64,000 nucleotides of DNA. Source: Metabacillus dongyingensis. Its GTDB lineage: Bacteria > Bacillota > Bacilli > Bacillales > Bacillaceae. A program made the position numbers and the translations under genes. This document shows positions 8,950 through 17,558 of the stretch, piece after piece. Under the pieces are notes generated by a model. That model had not been told where the DNA came from. It searched no databases and saw only the letters and a list, made by a program, of their open reading frames with translations. Each line of letters begins with the position of its first letter. Positions within the stretch are counted from its first letter, which is position 1. Where the stretch lies: contig NZ_OK052578.1 in assembly GCF_019933155.2 (NCBI RefSeq), forward strand, positions 248,001 to 312,000, written 5' to 3'.

Positions 8950-9230
8950 TCTCAATTCAAGTCTTCAAGAAAAGGGCGCGATTGTTAAATAAAACTTTAT
9001 TTTACCCCTATCCAAAACAGGACGGGGGTATTATGGTACGCCAAAGGTTAAAATTTTAATTTGGGAAAAGGGAATGGAATTGCCAAAGGCAAGTGAAGAA
9101 GTAGAGAAATACTTTGGATTTGAATAGAATAGAATTTGTCTTTTGTTATTCAACTAAAGGGTGCTTTTCTTTAATAAGATATTAATAGAAGATCTTCAAC
9201 AATCGGGGGCTTTAATTAAATAAGTGTCAC
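8950..9230 (+). repeat. Degenerate repeat copies with an enclosed gene fragment
   Basis: A worn copy at about 8955-8995 (ATTCAAGTCTTCAAG, GGGCGCGATTG) is followed at 9047-9127 by a startless frame ending GMELPKASEEVEKYFGFE and a stop. A second copy at 9146-9230 contains the type D piece GGGTGCTTTTCTTTAATAAG and ends with TTCAACAATCGGGGG. The whole 8916-9556 gap holds no intact gene. Confidence 0.5.
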
Positions 9231-9239
9231 AAAAATAGA

Positions 9240-9266
9240 AAAAGCCTTCCGTTAGGATGGCTTTTA
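9240..9266 (+). terminator. Hairpin with T-run
   Basis: AAAGCCTTCC-GTTA-GGATGGCTTTT; the stem has one mismatch. Confidence 0.45.
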
Positions 9267-9332
9267 TGCTGTCCAATGCTCAAAAGAAGATATCCCAAGA
9301 ATAACCCCCTCCTCCCCTGCTTGAAGTGGTAT

Positions 9333-9410
9333 GTTATTCCATTAAAGGGCAGTTAAATGGAGCAAGCGGATTCTGAAGTTCTTCTACATAAGGGCCATAT
9401 TCTTGAATAA
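9333..9410 (+). repeat. Dispersed repeat, minimal arms plus module F
   Basis: TTATTCCATTAAAGGGCAG, then TTAAATGGAGCAAG, then the segment GGATTCTGAAGTTCTTC..CATAAGGGCCATA also present at 24666-24700. The outer TTATTC pairs with GAATAA near 9405. Confidence 0.6.
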
Positions 9411-9556
9411 AAGAAGAAAATATTATATAGTCGCAAATTATTAATAAGTGTGATTTTTACTTATTTTTAATACACTTAGAAAAAATTGTTTAACGTGCGT
9501 ATAATTTTGACCTTCTAAATCGTTATACAGAATGAATAAAAAAGAAGGAGGCTATT

Positions 9557-10504
9557 ATGACTATTTCACGTGATCAAAAGCTTTCAATTTATGATAAATC
9601 TCGAGAGCTTAAAACAGAGTTTAACCAGTTAGTTGATGAATTTACAGAAGGTTTGTGGAAGTATTGTCGTTATTTAACTGGTTCACCTTGGGATGGAGAA
9701 GATTTGTATCAAGAAACGATGGTAAAGGCGTTTGGTAGCATATATCAACGATGGCATCCAACAAACCCAAAACCGTATCTATACAGAATAGCGACTAATA
9801 CATGGATTGATCACTGTCGTAAAGAAAAAAGAGTAATTGGTAGTTTAGAGGTAGAAGAAGTTCCAGCAGAAGAAATTCCCGATGGTTTAGATGTAGAAGA
9901 AGCTCTTAATCATCTAATAACCCTTTTTACTCCTAGACAATCTGCTGTCTTTCTACTCATGGAAGTATTCTCCTTTACAGCTAAAGAAGTGGCCGGTATT
10001 GTTCGGACAACTCCAGGTGCTGTTTATGCAACTTTACAACGCATGAGGAAAAAATTGAATAACCAACCACCTAAAATAAATTCAAAGTCTAATTCTACAT
10101 CAAAATCAATAAATAGTGAGCATCCTATTATTGAAAAATACTTAAATGCATTGAATAATGGAGATCTTGAAGGGGTACTGTCTATATTTAGTGACGATGC
10201 TTATAATGAAGCTTCATTAGGTTTCCAAGAGTTTTCTAAGGATGAAATGCGGTCAGGCTCTATGCAGTTCGGTTTACCTGGTTTCCGAGCTGAAAAGTAC
10301 AAACTTTGGGGAAAAAATGTCATTGTTTTATTTTATGATGGAGAACAAGGTGCAGAAGTTCACGATATCCAGTATCAAGAAATTGAAAATGGGAAAATTG
10401 TTCATCATCGTAGTTATTATTTTAGGAAGGAATTTATGTTTGCTTCCTCTGAAGAGTTAGGTTACCCGGTACAAATCGATAAACCTGTTGTTGATTGGAA
10501 ATAG
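9557..10504 (+). CDS. ECF-type sigma factor with SnoaL-like C-terminal domain
   Basis: 315 residues. Region 2 (about 30-95) carries DGEDLYQETMVKAFGSIYQR and YLYRIATNTWIDHCRK. Region 4 (about 120-170) carries LFTPRQSAVFLLMEVFSFTA, then VAGIVRTTPGAVYATLQRMR. A low-complexity linker (SKSNSTSKSINSE) leads to a SnoaL/NTF2-like domain (about 195-300). Such tail-bearing ECF factors are usually controlled by their own C-terminal domain rather than a classical anti-sigma factor. No anti-sigma gene adjoins it. ATG 9557 follows GAAGGAGG. Confidence 0.85.
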   Translation: MTISRDQKLSIYDKSRELKTEFNQLVDEFTEGLWKYCRYLTGSPWDGEDLYQETMVKAFGSIYQRWHPTNPKPYLYRIATNTWIDHCRKEKRVIGSLEVEEVPAEEIPDGLDVEEALNHLITLFTPRQSAVFLLMEVFSFTAKEVAGIVRTTPGAVYATLQRMRKKLNNQPPKINSKSNSTSKSINSEHPIIEKYLNALNNGDLEGVLSIFSDDAYNEASLGFQEFSKDEMRSGSMQFGLPGFRAEKYKLWGKNVIVLFYDGEQGAEVHDIQYQEIENGKIVHHRSYYFRKEFMFASSEELGYPVQIDKPVVDWK

Positions 10505-10517
10505 GAAAGGCAGCAGT

Positions 10518-10610
10518 GATATTCCTCCTCCAGCTATTGAAAGAAATGTGAAAGACAAAAGGATTTTTGTATACCAAACTCATAGTTGGGAATCGTTTCT
10601 ACCTTTGTAG
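10518..10610 (+). pseudogene. Remnant of a second SpoIIP-like gene
   Basis: The startless frame encodes DKRIFVYQTHSWESFLPL and a stop. It closely matches NPVYIYQTHSWESFLPLLK of the intact SpoIIP paralogue at 18599-19768, including the catalytic-site histidine region. Only about 30 codons remain. Confidence 0.6.
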
Positions 10611-10642
10611 GTTGAAGATCTACCTTTGTAATATATTGAAGG

Positions 10643-10676
10643 AAAAAATCAGCTGTTTAATAGCAGCTGATTTTTT
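10643..10676. terminator. Bidirectional terminator
   Basis: AAAAAATCAGCTG-TTTAATAG-CAGCTGATTTTTT is symmetrical, with A- and T-runs on both sides. It serves the converging sigma-factor and coat-protein genes. Confidence 0.85.
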
Positions 10677-10702
10677 ATTGCATAAAACATACGATACTGC
10701 CC

Positions 10703-11002
10703 CTATTGATCTTTAAGGTTTAAAGCGGTATGTGCATCCTGCAGTCTCACATTTAATTGGTCACCTAAATGATTAGGGTGATAATATCCATTGGCAGTCA
10801 TAAAATCTGTTATCTTGGCATGTGTATCCACTGCATTTCTTAATTGCTCGCGAAGAGCTGATTTCAGTTCAGGTGTAGCTGTTTCTGTAATAGCAAATGC
10901 GAGATTTCTGACAGCAGATTTAGATGAAATCAGAAAATCCGAGGCGATTGCCCGTTCTGTTAATCCTCCCATTCCAGCCATATTTTGCAGGAGATTAGTC
11001 AT
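10703..11002 (-). CDS. CotF-like spore coat protein (YraD/YraF type)
   Basis: 99 residues of a CotF (ferritin-like helical) domain: LTERAIASDFLISSKSAVRN, then AITETATPELKSALREQLRN, then DFMTANGYYHPNH. It overlaps the upstream small coat-like gene by 8 bp, so the two are co-translated. It is a paralogue of 11574-11936. Inferred location: spore coat. The group with an alcohol dehydrogenase resembles the yra cluster of B. subtilis. Confidence 0.8.
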   Translation of the reverse strand: MTNLLQNMAGMGGLTERAIASDFLISSKSAVRNLAFAITETATPELKSALREQLRNAVDTHAKITDFMTANGYYHPNHLGDQLNVRLQDAHTALNLKDQ

Positions 11003-11207
11003 TGTGAGTCTCCTCCCGGTTTGTAATAAAGGTCTGTAGTTGCTTCAGACCTTGACTTCCTGATTCTAAATCACCAGAAAGAATTGTTTTAAGATCTCCA
11101 TCAGGAAGCAATTTGCACATAGTTACAGCTTTTGTTAAACATACTGTTTTAAATGCAATTAACTCGAGTATCTCCAGTGTTTCATGAAGTCCTAAATATT
11201 TTGTCAA
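10995..11207 (-). CDS. Small coat-F-like protein (YraE/YraG type)
   Basis: 70 residues; LGLHETLEILELIAFKTVCL is shared with the protein at 11348 (YHETMETHEVLNLQTVCL). These small proteins accompany CotF-like proteins in Bacillus yra clusters. It is the first gene of a leftward two-gene operon. The 140 bp to the divergent operon hold both promoters. Confidence 0.7.
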   Translation of the reverse strand: MTKYLGLHETLEILELIAFKTVCLTKAVTMCKLLPDGDLKTILSGDLESGSQGLKQLQTFITNREETHND

Positions 11208-11347
11208 GAGTATCGCTCCAATCTTTAAAAACTTCTCTTATCTTGCTTCAGTCTGGAGATACACATCCCACCCAAAATATCCCAATAACCAGTAGTTATT
11301 GAATAATATACACATATTAAGGGATTTTAACTTTAGGAGGTGAAGTC

Positions 11348-11563
11348 ATGGAGAAGAAAAGCTTGGCTTATCATGAAACAATGGAAACACATGAGGTATT
11401 AAACCTGCAAACTGTATGCTTATTGAAATCAAAGCTTATGCAGGGCCTTTGTTTCGATAAAGATTTAAAAGCACTGATGGAAAAAAATGTTCAACAGTCA
11501 ATTGCAGCGATAAATGAACTTAAAGAATTTTATAAAGGGGCAAGAACCAATTATATAGAATGA
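11348..11563 (+). CDS. Small coat-F-like protein (YraE/YraG type)
   Basis: 71 residues from ATG 11348 after TTAGGAGGTGA. It is a paralogue of the leftward gene at 10995. It starts a three-gene rightward operon (small coat-like protein, CotF-like protein, alcohol dehydrogenase) with gaps of 10-16 bp. A sporulation-specific promoter in the 11208-11330 gap is likely, but I cannot define it. Confidence 0.7.
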   Translation: MEKKSLAYHETMETHEVLNLQTVCLLKSKLMQGLCFDKDLKALMEKNVQQSIAAINELKEFYKGARTNYIE

Positions 11564-11573
11564 GGTGAAAAAA

Positions 11574-11936
11574 ATGGAAATGGATTATTTGGATCCCCAA
11601 GGAGCTGAACATATGCCAGAAATGGCAGATTCGGGCATTGCATTGGAGTTTCTTCTTTCAGTTAAAACGGGCATTCATACATATGCCATTGCGTTAACTG
11701 AAACAGCGAGCCCGGAGTTAAGAGAGGCATTATACAGGCAAATGGAACTATCTATTGATTTACACACCGAGATATCTGAATTGATGATAAGCAAGGGCTG
11801 GTTATATCCGAAAGATGTTGGCAAGCAAGTTGAGTTGGATCTTAAATCTGCCGACAATGCTTTAATGATTGCCGGGATGAACTTATTCCCGAATGATACG
11901 GATAGACTTGGAATGTTCGCAACGCCTAATAAATAA
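11574..11936 (+). CDS. CotF-like spore coat protein (YraD/YraF type)
   Basis: 120 residues with the CotF core: ALEFLLSVKTGIHTYAIALT, then ETASPELREALYRQMELSID, then MISKGWLYP. A GTG at 11565 opens the frame but lies inside the ribosome site GAGGTG, so ATG 11574 is preferred. It has a longer N-terminal (MEMDYLDPQGAEHMPEMAD) and C-terminal tail than its leftward paralogue. Confidence 0.8.
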   Translation: MEMDYLDPQGAEHMPEMADSGIALEFLLSVKTGIHTYAIALTETASPELREALYRQMELSIDLHTEISELMISKGWLYPKDVGKQVELDLKSADNALMIAGMNLFPNDTDRLGMFATPNK

Positions 11937-11952
11937 GGGAGGTTAGAGAAAA

Positions 11953-13089
11953 ATGAAAGCTGTCACGTACCAGGGGAATAAAAATGTCCAGGTTAAAGAA
12001 GTAAAAGACCCAAAAATTAAAAATGGCGATGATATCATTGTAAAAATAACAACTTCTGCTATATGCGGATCCGATTTGCATTTGATTCATCAAATGATTC
12101 CCAATATGCCAACTGATTACGTAATAGGCCATGAACCGATGGGGGTAGTCGAAGAAGTAGGACCGGAAGTAACAAAATTGAAAAAAGGGGATCGGGTAAT
12201 TATTCCTTTTAATGTAAGCTGCGGGCATTGCTGGTACTGTAACCATGACTTAACCAGCCAATGTGATAATTCAAACCCTCATGGTGAAATGGGCGGCTTC
12301 TTTGGATATTCAGAAACAACCGGTGGATTTGCTGGCGGACAAGCTGAATATATGCGTGTTCCATATGGAAACTTTACTCCATTCAAATTACCGGATAACT
12401 GCGAAGTAGAAGATGAAAAGTTAGTGTTACTTGCAGATGCAGCCTCAACAGCTTATTGGAGTGTAGATCACTCTGGTGTCAAAGCTGGTGATACTGTCAT
12501 CGTTTTAGGATGTGGTCCAGTAGGTCTCCTTGCTCAAAAATTTGCCTGGTTTAAAGGTGCTGAGCGTGTTATTGCGGTCGATTACCTCAAATACCGGCTT
12601 GAGCATGCGAAACGGACCAATAAAGTGGAGACTGTAAATTTTGAAGAACATGAAAACGTTGGCGAATATTTAAGAGAGATAACACAAGGTGGAGCAGATA
12701 TAGTTATTGATTGTTCAGGTATGAGCGGCAAGATGACGCCTCTTGAATATCTTGCATCCGGAATGAAGCTTCATGGCGGTGCAATGGGCGGGCTTGTCAT
12801 TGCATCACAGGCTGTACGCAAAGCTGGGACCATCCAAATTACCGGTGTTTATGGGGGACGTTATAATGGTTTCCCGTTAGGAGACATTTTCCAAAGAAAT
12901 GTTGACATTAAAACGGGTCAGGCCCCAGTTATTCCGTATATGCCTTTTCTTTACAATCTTATATCTGAAGGAAAGGTTGATATTGGTGATGTAATTACAC
13001 ATGTACTTCCATTAGACCAGGCAAAGCATGGATACGAAGTTTTTGACACAAGGACCGATAATTGTATAAAAGTCATTCTAAAACCTTAA
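11953..13089 (+). CDS. Zinc-dependent alcohol dehydrogenase (AdhB-like)
   Basis: 378 residues of the medium-chain dehydrogenase family, formaldehyde-dehydrogenase-like subgroup. Catalytic zinc ligands are Cys38 and His60-Glu61 (GHEP). The structural zinc lobe has Cys90, Cys93, Cys96 and Cys104. The Rossmann motif is VLGCGPVGLLAQ. It follows the CotF-like gene by 16 bp with GGGAGG upstream, matching the adhB-yra arrangement in B. subtilis. It may oxidise an alcohol or aldehyde in the mother cell or on the spore; the substrate is unknown. Confidence 0.85.
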   Translation: MKAVTYQGNKNVQVKEVKDPKIKNGDDIIVKITTSAICGSDLHLIHQMIPNMPTDYVIGHEPMGVVEEVGPEVTKLKKGDRVIIPFNVSCGHCWYCNHDLTSQCDNSNPHGEMGGFFGYSETTGGFAGGQAEYMRVPYGNFTPFKLPDNCEVEDEKLVLLADAASTAYWSVDHSGVKAGDTVIVLGCGPVGLLAQKFAWFKGAERVIAVDYLKYRLEHAKRTNKVETVNFEEHENVGEYLREITQGGADIVIDCSGMSGKMTPLEYLASGMKLHGGAMGGLVIASQAVRKAGTIQITGVYGGRYNGFPLGDIFQRNVDIKTGQAPVIPYMPFLYNLISEGKVDIGDVITHVLPLDQAKHGYEVFDTRTDNCIKVILKP

Positions 13090-13146
13090 ATTGAATAAAT
13101 CTAAGATGAATTCCTATATATTCTTTTGGAAATGGAGGTTGTTATT

Positions 13147-13249
13147 TTGAATAACAAGAACTCATTAGGGATAGCAGTTTTTGGCATACTATTAACAACT
13201 ATCTACACCGCAATACTTGCATCACAACTAATGGCCACAAAAACATAAG
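13147..13249 (+). CDS. Small single-span membrane protein
   Basis: TTG-started frame (13147-13248) of 33 residues. A hydrophobic core (GIAVFGILLTTIYTAILASQ) is flanked by an Asn/Lys N-terminus and a short polar tail. AATGGAGG lies 8 bases upstream. It is positioned as the last gene of the coat/alcohol dehydrogenase operon. No family recognised. Confidence 0.5.
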
Positions 13250-13304
13250 GTTGAGTACCTTTATTTCAAAAATAAATTTACAGAAAGATAAAACAATCAT
13301 TTAA

Positions 13305-13330
13305 GGCGGTGATCATCCATCGTCTTTTTT
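13305..13330 (+). terminator. Terminator of the coat/alcohol dehydrogenase operon
   Basis: GGCGGTGAT...ATCGTC hairpin with G-T pairs, followed by TTTTTT. Confidence 0.5.
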
Positions 13331-13401
13331 GTTGAATCAATGATTTCTTAATTACCGATAATCATTATGGTTAAAGGTATTGTTGGATAATAATTTTATA
13401 G

Positions 13402-13486
13402 TTCTGATCTTCAGCAATCGGACGCATTACACAAATAGTGGATCGTGTCCTTTATTCAACAATCGGGGGCGATTACTTAACAAAAA
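13402..13486 (+). repeat. Dispersed repeat, module B plus truncated type A
   Basis: CTTCAGCAATC is followed by module B (GGACGCATTACACAAATAG, then TGGATCGTGTCC). TTCAACAATCGGGGGCGATT then runs into ACTTAACAAA, and the A module stops in its loop and continues as coding sequence. The 13331-13401 stretch shows no feature. Confidence 0.65.
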
Positions 13487-13774
13487 GTACGAGGAAGAAT
13501 TCGACACGATATTGATTTACTTGTAGTTCGAACTAAAGATCAGAAGCTTCCTGATGTTAAGATTGAACTTGAAGAAAAGTACTTAGAGGTTAGGCTCACA
13601 AAAGAAGAAGTGATAGGAATCATTGTCAGCTTGAATTTGAAAAATAAGAAGAATCAATACGTTACTGTAAATAAGTTTCGAGAGCTATTAGAAAAGTACA
13701 AGTACAAAGTTGGAATAAAAAGAAAAACTGAAAATTATATAAAGACTACTTACTACATCATTTCAGAAAGATAA
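13481..13774 (+). pseudogene. 3' part of an unknown gene fused to a repeat
   Basis: A 97-codon frame without a start begins right at the broken loop of the type A repeat (13481). It encodes a charged protein: RHDIDLLVVRTKDQKLPDVK, then KFRELLEKYKYKVGIKRK. Composition is clearly coding, but the 5' part is missing. The exact junction suggests a deletion or rearrangement ending in the repeat. No family recognised. Confidence 0.5.
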
Positions 13775-13790
13775 ATTAGGAGGAACCAAC

Positions 13791-13907
13791 ATGGATGATA
13801 TTGTGGTCAATGATTACATTGAAGTAATGCTGTTAAGAGACATGAAGCTAAGTCGAAAATCAATGCTATCCAAAGTCAATTTAATACTAAAATCACATAA
13901 CACTTAG
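13791..13907 (+). CDS. Hypothetical 38-residue protein
   Basis: ATG 13791 follows AGGAGGAACCAAC. The product is MDDIVVNDYIEVMLLRDMKL and then a basic tail. It starts 17 bp after the preceding fragment and so belonged to its operon. A 12-codon frame (ATG 13919) follows and may be another fragment. Confidence 0.4.
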   Translation: MDDIVVNDYIEVMLLRDMKLSRKSMLSKVNLILKSHNT

Positions 13908-14313
13908 GAGTCAGTTATGGATTTACCAAAAATGATAGCTACTAAAAAGTTTTGATTGATCGAAAAATTACGCCCCTCTCCATTTTGAAAAAAACGTTTA
14001 AGTTTACATTAATAACAAGTGGAGTGTACGGTTTTCTACAGGTACCAATTGACCCATTCGAGTTGAAAATAATTTGTAAAGTTTGTAAATTATTTACAAG
14101 TAGAAATCCTGATTAAAGGACATAATTTCATCATCAAAAAAATAGTTTCTGTGCAAGCTGAGATCAGCCGAAATACTGGCAACAAAAAGAACATTATAAA
14201 AAATAGCAGAGGATTAAGGTTAGATTCTTAATCCTTGTGAATATGCTTCTAAAAAGCAGATCTTCTTATGGCTATTGCAAGTAAGAGCTATTTTCGTTAC
14301 ACTTATTTTTATC
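13908..14313. other. Intergenic stretch upstream of the Zur-controlled genes
   Basis: No intact gene is seen. A hairpin GGATTAAG-GTTAGATT-CTTAATCC lies at about 14212-14235 without a following T-run. The remainder is AT-rich, with no recognised repeat. Confidence 0.4.
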
Positions 14314-14334
14314 AAATCGTAATAATTACGCTTT
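14314..14334 (+). promoter_or_regulatory. Zur box
   Basis: TCGTAATAATTACGC with AAA before it and TTT after it matches the Bacillus Zur operator (TCGTAAT-N-ATTACGA) at all but one core position. It ends 21 bp before the start of the FAD-dependent gene. Confidence 0.8.
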
Positions 14335-14355
14335 AAATAATAGGAGTGATTTTTA

Positions 14356-15513
14356 ATGTATGAATGGATCATTATTGGAGGAGGAGTACAGGGGGTTACA
14401 ATGGCCACTTTTCTTCTGCAAAGCAAAAAAACAACACCTTGTAAAATACGAATTATAGATCCGCACGCTAAGCCGCTGGAAAACTGGGAACGTTGCACAA
14501 AAGCGATTTCAATGCCATATTTGAGATCTCCATCCGTTCATCATATTGAGATAAATCCATTTGGGCTTGAACGATTTTCCAAACAGAATCATGGCGAAAC
14601 TTTTTATGGACGTTTTAAAAGACCATCATTAAGTCTTTTTAAGCAGCATTGTGATCATCTGTTTCATGAATTAAATATGAGAGAATGCTGGATAAAGGGT
14701 CGGGTTATAGAGGTTCAGAAGACTGGGGTTAAATGGGAAATTGTCAATGATGACGGAAATAAGTTAGCCACAAAGAATGTGGTGATTGCAATTGGTATTG
14801 GAGAACAGCCTTATTGGCCTGAATGGGCACTAAAGTTAAAAGATCAAACGCAGACCATTCATCATATTTTTGAGGATAATTTTAATTTTGAATCTTTATT
14901 AGGGCCTATCGTAGTTATTGGTGGTGGGATGACAGCTGCACATCTCGTGAATAAATTGGCAAGCATTTTCCCTGGTGAAGTAACAATGGTGAAAAGGCAT
15001 CCATTCAGAGTAAAGCTGTTTGATAGCGATCCAGGATGGCTTGGCCCTAAAAAGCAGGCTTCATTTAGAAATAATCCAGATTATTCAAGCCGGCGCAGGA
15101 GAATTATTGAAGCCAGACACCGAGGTTCCATAACTCAAGATCTTCATATGAAACTTCACCATTTGAAGAGACGGGGGCAACTTGACTGGTTAGATGAGGA
15201 AATTAATACATTTAAGCAAGTTGAAAACGGCACAATACTGATTACTAAAGAGGGTAAAGAGATCTTAGCTAGATCAATTATTCTAGCGACTGGTTTTAAG
15301 CCTACACTCCCAGGAAGAGAATGGATTTCCCCACTGATGAAAAGGGAAAAGCTAAAATGTGCAGAATGCGGATATCCAATTGTAACAGAGCGTCTTGAAT
15401 GGGCTGAAGGCTTGTACGTAACCGGAGCATTAGCTGAACTTCAGATTGGACCCATTGCTAGAAATATTTCCGGTGCAAGACAAGCTGCTGAACAAATCGT
15501 ATCATCAATTTAA
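14356..15513 (+). CDS. FAD/NAD(P)-binding oxidoreductase, zinc-regulated
   Basis: 385 residues. An N-terminal dinucleotide fold (WIIIGGGVQGVTMATFLL), a central second fold (PIVVIGGGMTAAHLVNKLAS) and ARSIILATGFKPTLPG near the C-terminus place it with SidA/PvdA-like or YpdA-like flavoproteins. A CxxC (KCAECGYP) sits near residue 335. ATG 14356 follows TAGGAG. The Zur box implies expression under zinc starvation; a role in metallophore synthesis or redox support is inference only. Confidence 0.75.
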   Translation: MYEWIIIGGGVQGVTMATFLLQSKKTTPCKIRIIDPHAKPLENWERCTKAISMPYLRSPSVHHIEINPFGLERFSKQNHGETFYGRFKRPSLSLFKQHCDHLFHELNMRECWIKGRVIEVQKTGVKWEIVNDDGNKLATKNVVIAIGIGEQPYWPEWALKLKDQTQTIHHIFEDNFNFESLLGPIVVIGGGMTAAHLVNKLASIFPGEVTMVKRHPFRVKLFDSDPGWLGPKKQASFRNNPDYSSRRRRIIEARHRGSITQDLHMKLHHLKRRGQLDWLDEEINTFKQVENGTILITKEGKEILARSIILATGFKPTLPGREWISPLMKREKLKCAECGYPIVTERLEWAEGLYVTGALAELQIGPIARNISGARQAAEQIVSSI

Positions 15514-15569
15514 CTTAATCAAAACCATTTCATTGATAGATAAAAAAAAGAAAGAAATTTTGGTTTTAC

Positions 15570-15620
15570 TTTACAATTTAGAATTTATATCATATATTTA
15601 AATCGTAATGATTACGATTT
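15570..15620 (+). promoter_or_regulatory. Promoter with perfect Zur box
   Basis: TTTACA (15570-15575), a 17-bp spacer, TATATT (15593-15598), then TCGTAATGATTACGA within 15600-15620 over the likely transcription start. The box abuts the ribosome site AAGGAGAG. Confidence 0.85.
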
Positions 15621-15634
15621 AAGGAGAGAGCTTC

Positions 15635-16837
15635 TTGACCAAAAAAATTCCTGTAACAGTATTAAGCGGATATTTAGGTGCCGGCAAAACAACCATATTA
15701 AATCATATCCTTCAAAATCAAGAAGGGCTAAGAGTTGCTGTTATCGTTAATGATATGAGCGAAATCAATATAGATGCAGAAACGATAAAGCAAGGGGGAG
15801 GGTTAAAGAGAACAGAAGAAAAGTTAGTTGAGATGTCAAACGGTTGTATTTGTTGCACGCTGCGTGAAGATCTGCTTGTCGAAGTAGAAAAACTTGTACT
15901 CGAAGGAAATATCGACTACATCGTAATCGAATCAACTGGTATTAGCGAGCCAGTTCCTGTGGCTCAAACCTTTTCATATATCGACGAGGAGCTGGGGATC
16001 GACCTTACTCGTTTTTGCATGCTGGATACAATGGTTACGGTCGTTGATGCAAATCGGTTTTGGCATGATTTCAAATCAGGTGATAGTCTGCTTGATCGAA
16101 AAGAAGCATTAAGTGATGAAGATGATAGAGTAATTGCTGACTTATTATTGGATCAGATTGAATTTTGTGATGTTCTCATCATAAACAAGTGCGATCTCGT
16201 AACGGAGGAAGCATTACATAAACTCGAACAGGTATTAAGAAAGCTTCAGCCCGGGGCACGGTTCATTCGAACAGAAAAGGGTCAAGTCAAGCCTACAGAA
16301 ATTCTTCAGACCGGTCTTTTTGACTTCGAAAAAGCCAGTGAATCTGCTGGGTGGATTAAAGAGTTAACAACCGGGCATAAAGACCATCAGCCGGAAACAG
16401 AAGAATACGGCATAACATCGTTTGTCTATAAACGGAGACTGCCTTTTCACAGTGACCGTTTTTATCAATTGATGCATTCTCTTTCAGGAAATGTGGTCAG
16501 GGTCAAAGGAATAGCCTGGTGTGCTACAAGAAATCAACTTGCCCTTTCTGTCTCACAAGCAGGACCTTCTATTATTATCGAGCCCGTGTCTTATTGGGTA
16601 GCAACTTTGCCCGTACTTGAACGGGATGCACTATTGAAAGAGAACCCTCATATACAGGCAGAATGGGATCCAGAGTTTGGAGATCGAATGACACAGCTTG
16701 TCTTTATTGGGGTGGATATGAACGAACGTGATGTTGTGAAGCTATTGGATAAATGTTTACTTACAAATGATGAATTTGATTCCGACTGGAACAAACTTGA
16801 GGATCCATTTGAATGGGAGATACCTACTTCGAAATAA
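15635..16837 (+). CDS. COG0523 zinc metallochaperone GTPase (YciC/ZagA-like)
   Basis: 400 residues from TTG 15635 behind AAGGAGAG. Walker A GYLGAGKTT is at residues 12-20 and the metal-binding CICC at 71-74, followed by the G-domain INKCDL. The C-terminal COG0523 domain runs from about 260. Zur-controlled members of this family deliver zinc to client enzymes during zinc limitation; YciC/ZagA of B. subtilis is the model. The perfect Zur box directly upstream supports that assignment. Confidence 0.9.
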   Translation: MTKKIPVTVLSGYLGAGKTTILNHILQNQEGLRVAVIVNDMSEINIDAETIKQGGGLKRTEEKLVEMSNGCICCTLREDLLVEVEKLVLEGNIDYIVIESTGISEPVPVAQTFSYIDEELGIDLTRFCMLDTMVTVVDANRFWHDFKSGDSLLDRKEALSDEDDRVIADLLLDQIEFCDVLIINKCDLVTEEALHKLEQVLRKLQPGARFIRTEKGQVKPTEILQTGLFDFEKASESAGWIKELTTGHKDHQPETEEYGITSFVYKRRLPFHSDRFYQLMHSLSGNVVRVKGIAWCATRNQLALSVSQAGPSIIIEPVSYWVATLPVLERDALLKENPHIQAEWDPEFGDRMTQLVFIGVDMNERDVVKLLDKCLLTNDEFDSDWNKLEDPFEWEIPTSK

Positions 16838-16906
16838 TAACCCTATTTTTGTTTTTTTTATATTAACTTTTTTAAATTCATTTTAAGAATTGAAAGAAGG
16901 TTTATT

Positions 16907-17020
16907 TTGAATAAAGATGTAAAATTTATATTTGAGCTGGATTTTTGGGAAGTGAAAAATCTACGTTATTCTTGTCATAGCCTTAACAAGATATACATGA
17001 ATTGGATTTTAGGAAAGTAA
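16907..17020 (+). CDS. Possible 37-residue protein
   Basis: A TTG at 16907 after GAAAGAAGG opens a frame encoding MNKDVKFIFELDFWEVKN and ending NWILGK. It is only weakly supported (ribosome site and uninterrupted frame) and overlaps the -35 region of the next promoter. Confidence 0.25.
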   Translation: MNKDVKFIFELDFWEVKNLRYSCHSLNKIYMNWILGK

Positions 17021-17054
17021 AAGGTTATAATCGAAATCGTAATGATTCTTATTT
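17002..17054 (+). promoter_or_regulatory. Promoter with Zur box, left half perfect
   Basis: TTGGAT (17002-17007), an 18-bp spacer and TATAAT (17026-17031) are followed by AAATCGTAATGATTCTTATT from 17034. The left half and centre of the Zur operator are intact. Confidence 0.65.
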
Positions 17055-17089
17055 GAATGGATTGACTTTATGTTTAAGAGGTGACAGTG

Positions 17090-17446
17090 ATGAACGATAA
17101 GCTAATGAATATCTTAACACGCAGCATTATTGCACGGCTGCCTGCTAAGAAAAAAAACCTATATCAATACATTGAAAGTTTGGAAGATAGACTGGCTTCA
17201 CAATGTGAGACAAAGGAGCAATTTCTAAACCTGCTTATCCAAAGGTCTCCATTCCAGCAGGCGGCTAATCATTTTTGTATGACAGTGGATGAAACATATA
17301 GATTGATGAAGCAGATTGAAAATGAAATAAACCGTGAACTGGATAAAAGAATAGACCAACATAAATGGATCGACTATACAGAGAAAGTGATTAAAAATCA
17401 GGAGAAGACAAAACAAAAGATGAAATATTTTCTGTTTGTAACTTGA
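17090..17446 (+). CDS. Hypothetical helical protein in the Zur cluster
   Basis: 118 residues from ATG 17090 (GAGGTGAC six bases upstream; the GTG at 17081 lies in the ribosome site). It is highly charged and helical, with an HTH-like stretch QAANHFCMTVDETYRLMKQI. I do not recognise the family. Position behind a Zur box and before the zinc-free S14 gene suggests a role in zinc starvation, possibly regulatory. Confidence 0.65.
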   Translation: MNDKLMNILTRSIIARLPAKKKNLYQYIESLEDRLASQCETKEQFLNLLIQRSPFQQAANHFCMTVDETYRLMKQIENEINRELDKRIDQHKWIDYTEKVIKNQEKTKQKMKYFLFVT

Positions 17447-17502
17447 GTATTATGCACACGTAGAACTTTGATTAAAGATTCAGGTTTCATAACAGAGTGC
17501 AT

Positions 17503-17523
17503 TTGAAATGGTTATTACGATTT
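17503..17523 (+). promoter_or_regulatory. Half Zur box upstream of rpsN
   Basis: ATTACGATTT (17514-17523) matches the right half of the operator exactly; the left half is degenerate. Confidence 0.4.
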
Positions 17524-17558
17524 ATTCTATTTTAATTATGAAAGAAAGGATGAGAGCA

